The notes under the pieces: generated by a model
What the model was told of the DNA's origin: nothing
Databases searched by the model: none
The model's input: only the letters and a program-made list of their open reading frames with translations
Shown: positions 1-13,900 of the stretch, in pieces
Numbering within the stretch: position 1 is the first letter of the stretch
Layout of the letters: each line of letters starts with the position of its first letter
Translations under genes and position numbers: made by a program
From: Siphonodentalium dalli
Taxonomy: Eukaryota > Mollusca > Scaphopoda > Gadilida > Siphonodentaliidae
Direction of reading: 5' to 3'
DNA length: 64,000 nucleotides
Assembly: GCA_032622095.1 (NCBI GenBank)
Contig: CP136061.1
Location: 185,696,369 to 185,760,368, forward strand

Positions 1-740
1 TGGTATGGTATGTCTTGAAAGCTGCATGGCCACTGGTGAGGTGTATATGTATACCTGGAGTGACTTTATAGGCATGGGTGTGGTGCATATGTATATCTTT
101 AGTGGCTATATGACCATTGGTGCGGCCAATATGTGTATATGGAATAACCATATGGCCAATGGTGATGTGAATTGGCAAACAATGATTGACTATATGACCA
201 CGAATGTGGTTATGAGTTTACAGCGAGTGTCTGAATTGCCATGCGTGTGGTGTATATGCAAGCCTGTGTGTATGAATGGTCCTGTGGGCGGGGGTGTTGG
301 TATATATAGAACGTCTGTATGGCCATTGGTGATGCGTATATGTGTACTTGGAGTGACTCTATTGTTATGGATGTTGTGTATATGTATAGCTTGAGTGACT
401 ACATGGCCATGGGTGTGGCAAATATATATACACATGGAGTAATTGTATGGCCAATGGTGAGGCGAATATGTATACATGAAGTGAATGTATGATCATGAAT
501 AGGGTGTACATCTATATATATAGAGTGGGTGAGGCGTAGAAGTATACCTGCATGGTGTCTTGTGACTATATATTCAAGTGCGTGGTGTACGGTTATACCT
601 AAATATGGCTGTACGGTCATGGATGAAGAGTGTGTGTAAAAATCTAGTGGCCACATGGTCATTGATGTGGTGTTTATGTAATATGGAGCGAGTGTATGGT
701 CATGGGTGGGTTGTACATGTGTAAATTTGGGTGGGTAAAG
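1..740. repeat. Degenerate 42-bp minisatellite
   Basis: The segment is built of diverged copies of a unit resembling 'catatgtatacctggagtgac...atggccatgggtgtg'. The landmark 'gtgtatatgt' starts near 41, 'gtgcatatgt' near 83 and 'gccaatatgtgt' near 124, so the spacing is about 42 bp. The open frames on both strands (5-394 plus, 399-857 minus) show the same 14-residue period and are a by-product of the repeat, not genes. Period and copies degrade rightwards and the pattern fades near 740. The left end is cut by the window edge. Confidence 0.85.
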
Positions 741-2286
741 CTTTACACAATAACTCCGGGACATGTTAATCGATATAGAGGTAATGTCAGAGAGTTCTAC
801 ATTCTGATGGTGGTTTATATGCACAATGGGGGAAACGGTTTTCCTGACATTAGTCATTTCGATGCCAATGAGCCATAATTTTATTGTCGTAGCCTCATAA
901 TAATGCCCCTTTCAGTTCAGTTTCAAAGTGCTGTCCATTTCCGTACACAAAACATAACCAGAATCCCAAAAGAAGTTTTTGGCAAAATTCCGTACTGCAT
1001 CGTTCATAATTAATTTGTCATGCCTCATAAGTAACATGGTTAATACAAAGTGAGTCACAATTTGCTACCTTTTCGGAACATCAGAGAATAATATTCAGGA
1101 TATATATGAAAAATATTTTTTTTATAACAAATTTGGTTGCCATTTTGCAAACCATCTTGAGTAATTTTGTCCAAAAAGAGACAAGTGTGACCTATTTAAG
1201 ACAGATCAAGACAATAAACACCTACGATACCATTTTACTTGAAAAAATTGTCCTAACATGAAAGGTTAATTTTTGCCGATTTTGATGTCAAGATTGTGAC
1301 AGAAAAATCCAATAATTCTGGTAATTTCAGTGTTTAAAATAGTAACAACTAATCAAGGTGCATCAGAAACGGTAGTTTTCAATATATATAAGACAGAATA
1401 GTCATTTTTCGTCAACCACAACTGGAATTTTGGCTGCCATTTTGGCAGCCATTTTGAGCCAAATTGACAATTTGGGTACAATTTAATTGGAATATTCATA
1501 AGAAATGTAATTTCTGTCACTTAGATTGCTCAGTTCTTCCCATTTCTTGACGAAATATGACTAGAATCCCAATGGTGATTTTTTGTAAATTTTTATACCA
1601 GTTTCTGTAAAATCGAATTTTTAAAGTAACTGGATCGGAGTTGGCAGGGAGCCCACTAATGGCATATTGCTCCAATGTTCAGTTAACATGACCAATACTA
1701 AATAAAGTTGCAATTCTCAAACACTTCCAAAAAGCAGGAACCGATTTGAAAGATATATTAGTGAAAAAACGTAATGTTGTTTTATGTGGCCATCTAACTA
1801 ATTTATTCAGTGTAGTTTTAGACATTAATTTTTCTGGAGGAATAACATAGCATTTTAGTATGGAAATTAGGATCCTGGGGGGGGGGGAATCGGTGTGACT
1901 AAACGAATTTTCTGAATGGGATGACGTTTATAGTCGCACTTTCCGCGGTGCGGCGTACCTTCAGTCGTACTGTATCTATAGGGTGTCAATGTCACATTTT
2001 GGGCCGTCGGGCTAACCCGGTGACGAGTACATCCAAATTAGCGCATCGAATCCGCCCCCATACAAAATTCAGTTCGATATCGTAAACACTGTAAGAGCAA
2101 TATATTGACAATTTTTTTCTATAGTAAATTTTCATTGTAATTTGCGAACACCTTAAGGTACAGAGTTTGATTGACATAATGTGTACGTTGTCGACATCAG
2201 CGTTCATGTGTCGTTTGGTGTCAAACCAAGTTTCCGATGGACCAGGGCATGCCCCATTTGATAGGAATCGAGACCTTTACGCAATG
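741..2286. other. Intergenic sequence, no gene seen
   Basis: This is AT-rich sequence with no convincing coding frame. It contains diverged short repeats such as 'gccattttggcagccattttgag' (1434-1458) and a related pair of segments with 'accagaatcccaa' and 'actagaatcccaa' near 958 and 1560. A run of about ten G lies near 1878-1887. The minus-strand frames of 60-71 codons at 1992-2386 show no recognisable domain, and the second runs into the array. Confidence 0.6.
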
Positions 2287-3026
2287 AAAAAATAGTAAGA
2301 TTTTTCATTAAAAAATGCCAATTTTTCAAGGTATTTTCAAAAATTTTCAAGGTGGTAATAGTCACATGATAATGCAAATGACCCATAACATGGGCATGTC
2401 AACGACACATAATTCAATTGTTATAAGAACCTAATTTAACAAGTATTTTGGATTTTATAGCCAGTAATATACATATATATATCATAAAAGTGTGTCATTT
2501 CCACTGGTGGGTATGGTCATTTGAAGGTTAATAGCACTAAAACTTGGACACATTTAAGAAAATGCTTCAGCAATTCAAAGAGAGCATATCTTTATTCAAC
2601 TAATTCAATGTACACCCACATCCAGTTATCTTGGATCACCCTTGCAGACCTGAAAATGTCATATTTTATTCTTCAATGTGCTGATAAAGTCATGCGCTTG
2701 ATGCTCAGCTGATCAGATCTGGACTCAATGACCTCACATCACCAGAAGTTCTCTCATGGAAAGAATATTGAACAGTCTTCCATAGCTGATCCAAGTTTGC
2801 AACACCAGACCCCTAAAACTGAGTGAAAATGGGGCCTGAACATGACTGGTGGTGGAAAATTGTGCTTTTTTGATGAATAATTTGTTAAAGGGGGTGGGGT
2901 TAAATTGTGTGTGATAAATAAAGAACCACAGAAGTGATATTGTTTTTGAACACATTTTTTCCATTGATGGGAAATTCTGAAGAAATGTAGGGAGTTACAA
3001 TTATTCCGCGAAAAAGCGGGCTATCG

Positions 3027-3487
3027 CTTTAGGTTACACTGGTGTAAATAAGGTTCCGAGTGACATCTAGCGGATGCGGGAGGAATATATAGGAGAGAAT
3101 AAAATAGACACTGGGCCCTGATTGGTCAATAGCCTTGTGTGCTTTTCACATAAAAAAATCATCACACCTCTTCCCTATGATTTCCCATAGGTAAAATAAC
3201 CATTGGCACAGGAATTAACCCTTTGTAGTGAAGTTTGAATTTTTTGGTGTGGTCTAAAATATGACTGTATTTTTTTATGCGGTTCTGACACTAGTTACGA
3301 AAACATAAGATTTAAAGGCGAATTCCCTGCTAGACAGACATGATTTTTTTGTGTAAAAAGTTTCCCAAAATGTCAATTTTTCAGATTTAAAGAAAATTTT
3401 GGACCCAACATTTATATTGGCAACACTATACGCTAAAACGTTAGCACTGAGGCCTATGGAAAACATTTACACCAGTGTAACCTAAAG
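3027..3487. mobile_element. MITE-like segment inside each array unit (first copy)
   Basis: The segment is bounded by perfect 23-bp inverted repeats. The left arm 3027-3049 contains 'ggttacactggtgtaaat' and the right arm 3465-3487 contains 'atttacaccagtgtaacc'. The arms are themselves near-palindromic around 'ttacactggtgtaa'. The flanks read ttTA...TAaa, which would fit a TA target, but no unambiguous target duplication can be fixed because the inverted repeat extends across it. It recurs at the same place in every unit, so it was inserted before the array amplified. Superfamily is not assignable from the ends alone. The third copy has a G-to-C change in the left arm (near 5741). Confidence 0.75.
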
Positions 3488-3640
3488 GGAAAAAATAGCT
3501 TTTTATCATTTTTGATTCCTGGGAGTCACTTTAAAGCATTTTAATGCATTTTACAGAGCCTGGTATTTCAGTCCAATGAATATCTCATGCTTGATGTGGC
3601 TATTCTTGCTGCTGATGCTTTCTTTCACTTACATCAGCCA

Positions 3641-4994
3641 AAAAAATAGTAAGATTTTTCATTAAAAAATGCCAATTTTTCAAGGTATTTTCAAAATTTT
3701 TCAAGGTGGTAATAGTCACATGATAATGCAAATGACCCATAACATGGGCATGTCAACGACACATAATTCAATTGTTATAAGAACCTAATTTAACAAGTAT
3801 TTTGGATTTTATAGCCAGTAATATACATATATATATCATAAAAGTGTGTCATTTCCACTGGTGGGTATGGTCATTTGAAGGTTAATAGCACTAAAACTTG
3901 GACACATTTAAGAAAATGCTTCAGCAATTCAAAGAGAGCATATCTTTATTCAACTAATTCAATGTACACCCACATCCAGTTATCTTGGATCACCCTTGCA
4001 GACCTGAAAATGTCATATTTTATTCTTCAATGTGCTGATAAAGTCATGCGCTTGATGCTCAGCTGATCAGATCTGGACTCAATGACCTCACATCACCAGA
4101 AGTTCTCTCATGGAAAGAATATTGAACAGTCTTCCATAGCTGATCCAAGTTTGCAACACCAGACCCCTAAAACTGAGTGAAAATGGGGCCTGAACATGAC
4201 TGGTGGTGGAAAATTGTGCTTTTTTGATGAATAATTTGTTAAAGGGGGTGGGGTTAAATTGTGTGTGATAAATAAAGAACCACAGAAGTGATATTGTTTT
4301 TGAACACATTTTTTCCATTGATGGGAAATTCTGAAGAAATGTAGGGAGTTACAATTATTCCGCGAAAAAGCGGGCTATCGCTTTAGGTTACACTGGTGTA
4401 AATAAGGTTCCGAGTGACATCTAGCGGATGCGGGAGGAATATATAGGAGAGAATAAAATAGACACTGGGCCCTGATTGGTCAATAGCCTTGTGTGCTTTT
4501 CACATAAAAAAATCATCACACCTCTTCCCTATGATTTCCCATAGGTAAAATAACCATTGGCACAGGAATTAACCCTTTGTAGTGAAGTTTGAATTTTTTG
4601 GTGTGGTCTAAAATATGACTGTATTTTTTTATGCGGTTCTGACACTAGTTACGAAAACATAAGATTTAAAGGCGAATTCCCTGCTAGACAGACATGATTT
4701 TTTTGTGTAAAAAGTTTCCCAAAATGTCAATTTTTCAGATTTAAAGAAAATTTTGGACCCAACATTTATATTGGCAACACTATACGCTAAAACGTTAGCA
4801 CTGAGGCCTATGGAAAACATTTACACCAGTGTAACCTAAAGGGAAAAAATAGCTTTTTATCATTTTTGATTCCTGGGAGTCACTTTAAAGCATTTTAATG
4901 CATTTTACAGAGCCTGGTATTTCAGTCCAATGAATATCTCATGCTTGATGTGGCTATTCTTGCTGCTGATGCTTTCTTTCACTTACATCAGCCA
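3641..4994. repeat. Representative complete array unit (second copy)
   Basis: The unit opens with 'aaaaaatagtaagattttt' and has an AT-rich left third with a (ta)n tract. It continues with a region holding a 63-codon plus frame, then a 76-codon minus frame. A short perfect hairpin, CCGC-GAAAAA-GCGG, lies just before an inverted-repeat-bounded insert of about 461 bp. About 150 bp of AT-rich tail ends in 'cttacatcagcc'. The frames are preserved in all copies, but only because the copies are near-identical. There is no sign of codon-level selection. Confidence 0.85.
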
Positions 4995-7900
4995 AAAAAA
5001 TAGTAAGATTTTTCATTAAAAAATGCCAATTTTTCAAGGTATTTTCAAAAATGTTCAAGGTGGTAATAGTCACATGATAATGCAAATGACCCATAACATG
5101 GGCATGTCAACGACACATAATTCAATTGTTATAAGAACCTAATTTAACAAGTATTTTGGATTTTATAGCCAGTAATATACATATATATATCATAAAAGTG
5201 TGTCATTTCCACTGGTGGGTATGGTCATTTGAAGGTTAATAGCACTAAAACTTGGACACATTTAAGAAAATGCTTCAGCAATTCAAAGAGAGCATATCTT
5301 TATTCAACTAATTCAATGTACACCCACATCCAGTTATCTTGGATCACCCTTGCAGACCTGAAAATGTCATATTTTATTCTTCAATGTGCTGATAAAGTCA
5401 TGCGCTTGATGCTCAGCTGATCAGATCTGGACTCAATGACCTCACATCACCAGAAGTTCTCTCATGGAAAGAATATTGAACAGTCTTCCATAGCTGATCC
5501 AAGTTTGCAACACCAGACCCCTAAAACTGAGTGAAAATGGGGCCTGAACATGACTGGTGGTGGAAAATTGTGCTTTTTTGATGAATAATTTGTTAAAGGG
5601 GGTGGGGTTAAATTGTGTGTGATAAATAAAGAACCACAGAAGTGATATTGTTTTTGAACACATTTTTTCCATTGATGGGAAATTCTGAAGAAATGTAGGG
5701 AGTTACAATTATTCCGCGAAAAAGCGGGCTATCGCTTTAGCTTACACTGGTGTAAATAAGGTTCCGAGTGACATCTAGCGGATGCGGGAGGAATATATAG
5801 GAGAGAATAAAATAGACACTGGGCCCTGATTGGTCAATAGCCTTGTGTGCTTTTCACATAAAAAAATCATCACACCTCTTCCCTATGATTTCCCATAGGT
5901 AAAATAACCATTGGCACAGGAATTAACCCTTTGTAGTGAAGTTTGAATTTTTTGGTGTGGTCTAAAATATGACTGTATTTTTTTATGCGGTTCTGACACT
6001 AGTTACGAAAACATAAGATTTAAAGGCGAATTCCCTGCTAGACAGACATGATTTTTTTGTGTAAAAAGTTTCCCAAAATGTCAATTTTTCAGATTTAAAG
6101 AAAATTTTGGACCCAACATTTATATTGGCAACACTATACGCTAAAACGTTAGCACTGAGGCCTATGGAAAACATTTACACCAGTGTAACCTAAAGGGAAA
6201 AAATAGCTTTTTATCATTTTTGATTCCTGGGAGTCACTTTAAAGCATTTTAATGCATTTTACAGAGCCTGGTATTTCAGTCCAATGAATATCTCATGCTT
6301 GATGTGGCTATTCTTGCTGCTGATGCTTTCTTTCACTTACATCAGCCAAAAAAATAGTAAGATTTTTCATTAAAAAATGCCAATTTTTCAAGGTATTTTC
6401 AAAAATTTTCAAGGTGGTAATAGTCACATGATAATGCAAATGACCCATAACATGGGCATGTCAACGACACATAATTCAATTGTTATAAGAACCTAATTTA
6501 ACAAGTATTTTGGATTTTATAGCCAGTAATATACATATATATATCATAAAAGTGTGTCATTTCCACTGGTGGGTATGGTCATTTGAAGGTTAATAGCACT
6601 AAAACTTGGACACATTTAAGAAAATGCTTCAGCAATTCAAAGAGAGCATATCTTTATTCAACTAATTCAATGTACACCCACATCCAGTTATCTTGGATCA
6701 CCCTTGCAGACCTGAAAATGTCATATTTTATTCTTCAATGTGCTGATAAAGTCATGCGCTTGATGCTCAGCTGATCAGATCTGGACTCAATGACCTCACA
6801 TCACCAGAAGTTCTCTCATGGAAAGAATATTGAACAGTCTTCCATAGCTGATCCAAGTTTGCAACACCAGACCCCTAAAACTGAGTGAAAATGGGGCCTG
6901 AACATGACTGGTGGTGGAAAATTGTGCTTTTTTGATGAATAATTTGTTAAAGGGGGTGGGGTTAAATTGTGTGTGATAAATAAAGAACCACAGAAGTGAT
7001 ATTGTTTTTGAACACATTTTTTCCATTGATGGGAAATTCTGAAGAAATGTAGGGAGTTACAATTATTCCGCGAAAAAGCGGGCTATCGCTTTAGGTTACA
7101 CTGGTGTAAATAAGGTTCCGAGTGACATCTAGCGGATGCGGGAGGAATATATAGGAGAGAATAAAATAGACACTGGGCCCTGATTGGTCAATAGCCTTGT
7201 GTGCTTTTCACATAAAAAAATCATCACACCTCTTCCCTATGATTTCCCATAGGTAAAATAACCATTGGCACAGGAATTAACCCTTTGTAGTGAAGTTTGA
7301 ATTTTTTGGTGTGGTCTAAAATATGACTGTATTTTTTTTATGCGGTTCTGACACTAGTTACGAAAACATAAGATTTAAAGGCGAATTCCCTGCTAGACAG
7401 ACATGATTTTTTTGTGTAAAAAGTTTCCCAAAATGTCAATTTTTCAGATTTAAAGAAAATTTTGGACCCAACATTTATATTGGCAACACTATACGCTAAA
7501 ACGTTAGCACTGAGGCCTATGGAAAACATTTACACCAGTGTAACCTAAAGGGAAAAAATAGCTTTTTATCATTTTTGATTCCTGGGAGTCACTTTAAAGC
7601 ATTTTAATGCATTTTACAGAGCCTGGTATTTCAGTCCAATGAATATCTCATGCTTGATGTGGCTATTCTTGCTGCTGATGCTTTCTTTCACTTACATCAG
7701 CCAAAAAAATAGTAAGATTTTTCATTAAAAAATGCCAATTTTTCAAGGTATTTTCAAAAATTTTCAAGGTGGTAATAGTCACATGATAATGCAAATGACC
7801 CATAACATGGGCATGTCAACGACACATAATTCAATTGTTATAAGAACCTAATTTAACAAGTATTTTGGATTTTATAGCCAGTAATATACATATATATATC

Positions 7901-10900
7901 ATAAAAGTGTGTCATTTCCACTGGTGGGTATGGTCATTTGAAGGTTAATAGCACTAAAACTTGGACACATTTAAGAAAATGCTTCAGCAATTCAAAGAGA
8001 GCATATCTTTATTCAACTAATTCAATGTACACCCACATCCAGTTATCTTGGATCACCCTTGCAGACCTGAAAATGTCATATTTTATTCTTCAATGTGCTG
8101 ATAAAGTCATGCGCTTGATGCTCAGCTGATCAGATCTGGACTCAATGACCTCACATCACCAGAAGTTCTCTCATGGAAAGAATATTGAACAGTCTTCCAT
8201 AGCTGATCCAAGTTTGCAACACCAGACCCCTAAAACTGAGTGAAAATGGGGCCTGAACATGACTGGTGGTGGAAAATTGTGCTTTTTTGATGAATAATTT
8301 GTTAAAGGGGGTGGGGTTAAATTGTGTGTGATAAATAAAGAACCACAGAAGTGATATTGTTTTTGAACACATTTTTTCCATTGATGGGAAATTCTGAAGA
8401 AATGTAGGGAGTTACAATTATTCCGCGAAAAAGCGGGCTATCGCTTTAGGTTACACTGGTGTAAATAAGGTTCCGAGTGACATCTAGCGGATGCGGGAGG
8501 AATATATAGGAGAGAATAAAATAGACACTGGGCCCTGATTGGTCAATAGCCTTGTGTGCTTTTCACATAAAAAAATCATCACACCTCTTCCCTATGATTT
8601 CCCATAGGTAAAATAACCATTGGCACAGGAATTAACCCTTTGTAGTGAAGTTTGAATTTTTTGGTGTGGTCTAAAATATGACTGTATTTTTTTATGCGGT
8701 TCTGACACTAGTTACGAAAACATAAGATTTAAAGGCGAATTCCCTGCTAGACAGACATGATTTTTTTGTGTAAAAAGTTTCCCAAAATGTCAATTTTTCA
8801 GATTTAAAGAAAATTTTGGACCCAACATTTATATTGGCAACACTATACGCTAAAACGTTAGCACTGAGGCCTATGGAAAACATTTACACCAGTGTAACCT
8901 AAAGGGAAAAAATAGCTTTTTATCATTTTTGATTCCTGGGAGTCACTTTAAAGCATTTTAATGCATTTTACAGAGCCTGGTATTTCAGTCCAATGAATAT
9001 CTCATGCTTGATGTGGCTATTCTTGCTGCTGATGCTTTCTTTCACTTACATCAGCCAAAAAAATAGTAAGATTTTTCATTAAAAAATGCCAATTTTTCAA
9101 GGTATTTTCAAAAATTTTCAAGGTGGTAATAGTCACATGATAATGCAAATGACCCATAACATGGGCATGTCAACGACACATAATTCAATTGTTATAAGAA
9201 CCTAATTTAACAAGTATTTTGGATTTTATAGCCAGTAATATACATATATATATCATAAAAGTGTGTCATTTCCACTGGTGGGTATGGTCATTTGAAGGTT
9301 AATAGCACTAAAACTTGGACACATTTAAGAAAATGCTTCAGCAATTCAAAGAGAGCATATCTTTATTCAACTAATTCAATGTACACCCACATCCAGTTAT
9401 CTTGGATCACCCTTGCAGACCTGAAAATGTCATATTTTATTCTTCAATGTGCTGATAAAGTCATGCGCTTGATGCTCAGCTGATCAGATCTGGACTCAAT
9501 GACCTCACATCACCAGAAGTTCTCTCATGGAAAGAATATTGAACAGTCTTCCATAGCTGATCCAAGTTTGCAACACCAGACCCCTAAAACTGAGTGAAAA
9601 TGGGGCCTGAACATGACTGGTGGTGGAAAATTGTGCTTTTTTGATGAATAATTTGTTAAAGGGGGTGGGGTTAAATTGTGTGTGATAAATAAAGAACCAC
9701 AGAAGTGATATTGTTTTTGAACACATTTTTTCCATTGATGGGAAATTCTGAAGAAATGTAGGGAGTTACAATTATTCCGCGAAAAAGCGGGCTATCGCTT
9801 TAGGTTACACTGGTGTAAATAAGGTTCCGAGTGACATCTAGCGGATGCGGGAGGAATATATAGGAGAGAATAAAATAGACACTGGGCCCTGATTGGTCAA
9901 TAGCCTTGTGTGCTTTTCACATAAAAAAATCATCACACCTCTTCCCTATGATTTCCCATAGGTAAAATAACCATTGGCACAGGAATTAACCCTTTGTAGT
10001 GAAGTTTGAATTTTTTGGTGTGGTCTAAAATATGACTGTATTTTTTTATGCGGTTCTGACACTAGTTACGAAAACATAAGATTTAAAGGCGAATTCCCTG
10101 CTAGACAGACATGATTTTTTTGTGTAAAAAGTTTCCCAAAATGTCAATTTTTCAGATTTAAAGAAAATTTTGGACCCAACATTTATATTGGCAACACTAT
10201 ACGCTAAAACGTTAGCACTGAGGCCTATGGAAAACATTTACACCAGTGTAACCTAAAGGGAAAAAATAGCTTTTTATCATTTTTGATTCCTGGGAGTCAC
10301 TTTAAAGCATTTTAATGCATTTTACAGAGCCTGGTATTTCAGTCCAATGAATATCTCATGCTTGATGTGGCTATTCTTGCTGCTGATGCTTTCTTTCACT
10401 TACATCAGCCAAAAAAATAGTAAGATTTTTCATTAAAAAATGCCAATTTTTCAAGGTATTTTCAAAAATTTTCAAGGTGGTAATAGTCACATGATAATGC
10501 AAATGACCCATAACATGGGCATGTCAACGACACATAATTCAATTGTTATAAGAACCTAATTTAACAAGTATTTTGGATTTTATAGCCAGTAATATACATA
10601 TATATATCATAAAAGTGTGTCATTTCCACTGGTGGGTATGGTCATTTGAAGGTTAATAGCACTAAAACTTGGACACATTTAAGAAAATGCTTCAGCAATT
10701 CAAAGAGAGCATATCTTTATTCAACTAATTCAATGTACACCCACATCCAGTTATCTTGGATCACCCTTGCAGACCTGAAAATGTCATATTTTATTCTTCA
10801 ATGTGCTGATAAAGTCATGCGCTTGATGCTCAGCTGATCAGATCTGGACTCAATGACCTCACATCACCAGAAGTTCTCTCATGGAAAGAATATTGAACAG

Positions 10901-13900
10901 TCTTCCATAGCTGATCCAAGTTTGCAACACCAGACCCCTAAAACTGAGTGAAAATGGGGCCTGAACATGACTGGTGGTGGAAAATTGTGCTTTTTTGATG
11001 AATAATTTGTTAAAGGGGGTGGGGTTAAATTGTGTGTGATAAATAAAGAACCACAGAAGTGATATTGTTTTTGAACACATTTTTTCCATTGATGGGAAAT
11101 TCTGAAGAAATGTAGGGAGTTACAATTATTCCGCGAAAAAGCGGGCTATCGCTTTAGGTTACACTGGTGTAAATAAGGTTCCGAGTGACATCTAGCGGAT
11201 GCGGGAGGAATATATAGGAGAGAATAAAATAGACACTGGGCCCTGATTGGTCAATAGCCTTGTGTGCTTTTCACATAAAAAAATCATCACACCTCTTCCC
11301 TATGATTTCCCATAGGTAAAATAACCATTGGCACAGGAATTAACCCTTTGTAGTGAAGTTTGAATTTTTTGGTGTGGTCTAAAATATGACTGTATTTTTT
11401 TTATGCGGTTCTGACACTAGTTACGAAAACATAAGATTTAAAGGCGAATTCCCTGCTAGACAGACATGATTTTTTTGTGTAAAAAGTTTCCCAAAATGTC
11501 AATTTTTCAGATTTAAAGAAAATTTTGGACCCAACATTTATATTGGCAACACTATACGCTAAAACGTTAGCACTGAGGCCTATGGAAAACATTTACACCA
11601 GTGTAACCTAAAGGGAAAAAATAGCTTTTTATCATTTTTGATTCCTGGGAGTCACTTTAAAGCATTTTAATGCATTTTACAGAGCCTGGTATTTCAGTCC
11701 AATGAATATCTCATGCTTGATGTGGCTATTCTTGCTGCTGATGCTTTCTTTCACTTACATCAGCCAAAAAAATAGTAAGATTTTTCATTAAAAAATGCCA
11801 ATTTTTCAAGGTATTTTCAAAAATTTTCAAGGTGGTAATAGTCACATGATAATGCAAATGACCCATAACATGGGCATGTCAACGACACATAATTCAATTG
11901 TTATAAGAACCTAATTTAACAAGTATTTTGGATTTTATAGCCAGTAATATACATATATATATCATAAAAGTGTGTCATTTCCACTGGTGGGTATGGTCAT
12001 TTGAAGGTTAATAGCACTAAAACTTGGACACATTTAAGAAAATGCTTCAGCAATTCAAAGAGAGCATATCTTTATTCAACTAATTCAATGTACACCCACA
12101 TCCAGTTATCTTGGATCACCCTTGCAGACCTGAAAATGTCATATTTTATTCTTCAATGTGCTGATAAAGTCATGCGCTTGATGCTCAGCTGATCAGATCT
12201 GGACTCAATGACCTCACATCACCAGAAGTTCTCTCATGGAAAGAATATTGAACAGTCTTCCATAGCTGATCCAAGTTTGCAACACCAGACCCCTAAAACT
12301 GAGTGAAAATGGGGCCTGAACATGACTGGTGGTGGAAAATTGTGCTTTTTTGATGAATAATTTGTTAAAGGGGGTGGGGTTAAATTGTGTGTGATAAATA
12401 AAGAACCACAGAAGTGATATTGTTTTTGAACACATTTTTTCCATTGATGGGAAATTCTGAAGAAATGTAGGGAGTTACAATTATTCCGCGAAAAAGCGGG
12501 CTATCGCTTTAGGTTACACTGGTGTAAATAAGGTTCCGAGTGACATCTAGCGGATGCGGGAGGAATATATAGGAGAGAATAAAATAGACACTGGGCCCTG
12601 ATTGGTCAATAGCCTTGTGTGCTTTTCACATAAAAAAATCATCACACCTCTTCCCTATGATTTCCCATAGGTAAAATAACCATTGGCACAGGAATTAACC
12701 CTTTGTAGTGAAGTTTGAATTTTTTGGTGTGGTCTAAAATATGACTGTATTTTTTTATGCGGTTCTGACACTAGTTACGAAAACATAAGATTTAAAGGCG
12801 AATTCCCTGCTAGACAGACATGATTTTTTTGTGTAAAAAGTTTCCCAAAATGTCAATTTTTCAGATTTAAAGAAAATTTTGGACCCAACATTTATATTGG
12901 CAACACTATACGCTAAAACGTTAGCACTGAGGCCTATGGAAAACATTTACACCAGTGTAACCTAAAGGGAAAAAATAGCTTTTTATCATTTTTGATTCCT
13001 GGGAGTCACTTTAAAGCATTTTAATGCATTTTACAGAGCCTGGTATTTCAGTCCAATGAATATCTCATGCTTGATGTGGCTATTCTTGCTGCTGATGCCT
13101 TCTTTCACTTACATCAGCCAAAAAAATAGTAAGATTTTTCATTAAAAAATGCCAATTTTTCAAGGTATTTTCAAAAATTTTCAAGGTGGTAATAGTCACA
13201 TGATAATGCAAATGACCCATAACATGGGCATGTCAACGACACATAATTCAATTGTTATAAGAACCTAATTTAACAAGTATTTTGGATTTTATAGCCAGTA
13301 ATATACATATATATATCATAAAAGTGTGTCATTTCCACTGGTGGGTATGGTCATTTGAAGGTTAATAGCACTAAAACTTGGACACATTTAAGAAAATGCT
13401 TCAGCAATTCAAAGAGAGCATATCTTTATTCAACTAATTCAATGTACACCCACATCCAGTTATCTTGGATCACCCTTGCAGACCTGAAAATGTCATATTT
13501 TATTCTTCAATGTGCTGATAAAGTCATGCGCTTGATGCTCAGCTGATCAGATCTGGACTCAATGACCTCACATCACCAGAAGTTCTCTCATGGAAAGAAT
13601 ATTGAACAGTCTTCCATAGCTGATCCAAGTTTGCAACACCAGACCCCTAAAACTGAGTGAAAATGGGGCCTGAACATGACTGGTGGTGGAAAATTGTGCT
13701 TTTTTGATGAATAATTTGTTAAAGGGGGTGGGGTTAAATTGTGTGTGATAAATAAAGAACCACAGAAGTGATATTGTTTTTGAACACATTTTTTCCATTG
13801 ATGGGAAATTCTGAAGAAATGTAGGGAGTTACAATTATTCCGCGAAAAAGCGGGCTATCGCTTTAGGTTACACTGGTGTAAATAAGGTTCCGAGTGACAT

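Noticed and set aside
399-857. 152-codon minus frame at the left edge
   Set aside because: Follows the 42-bp minisatellite period (14 residues) and reads open on the other strand too.
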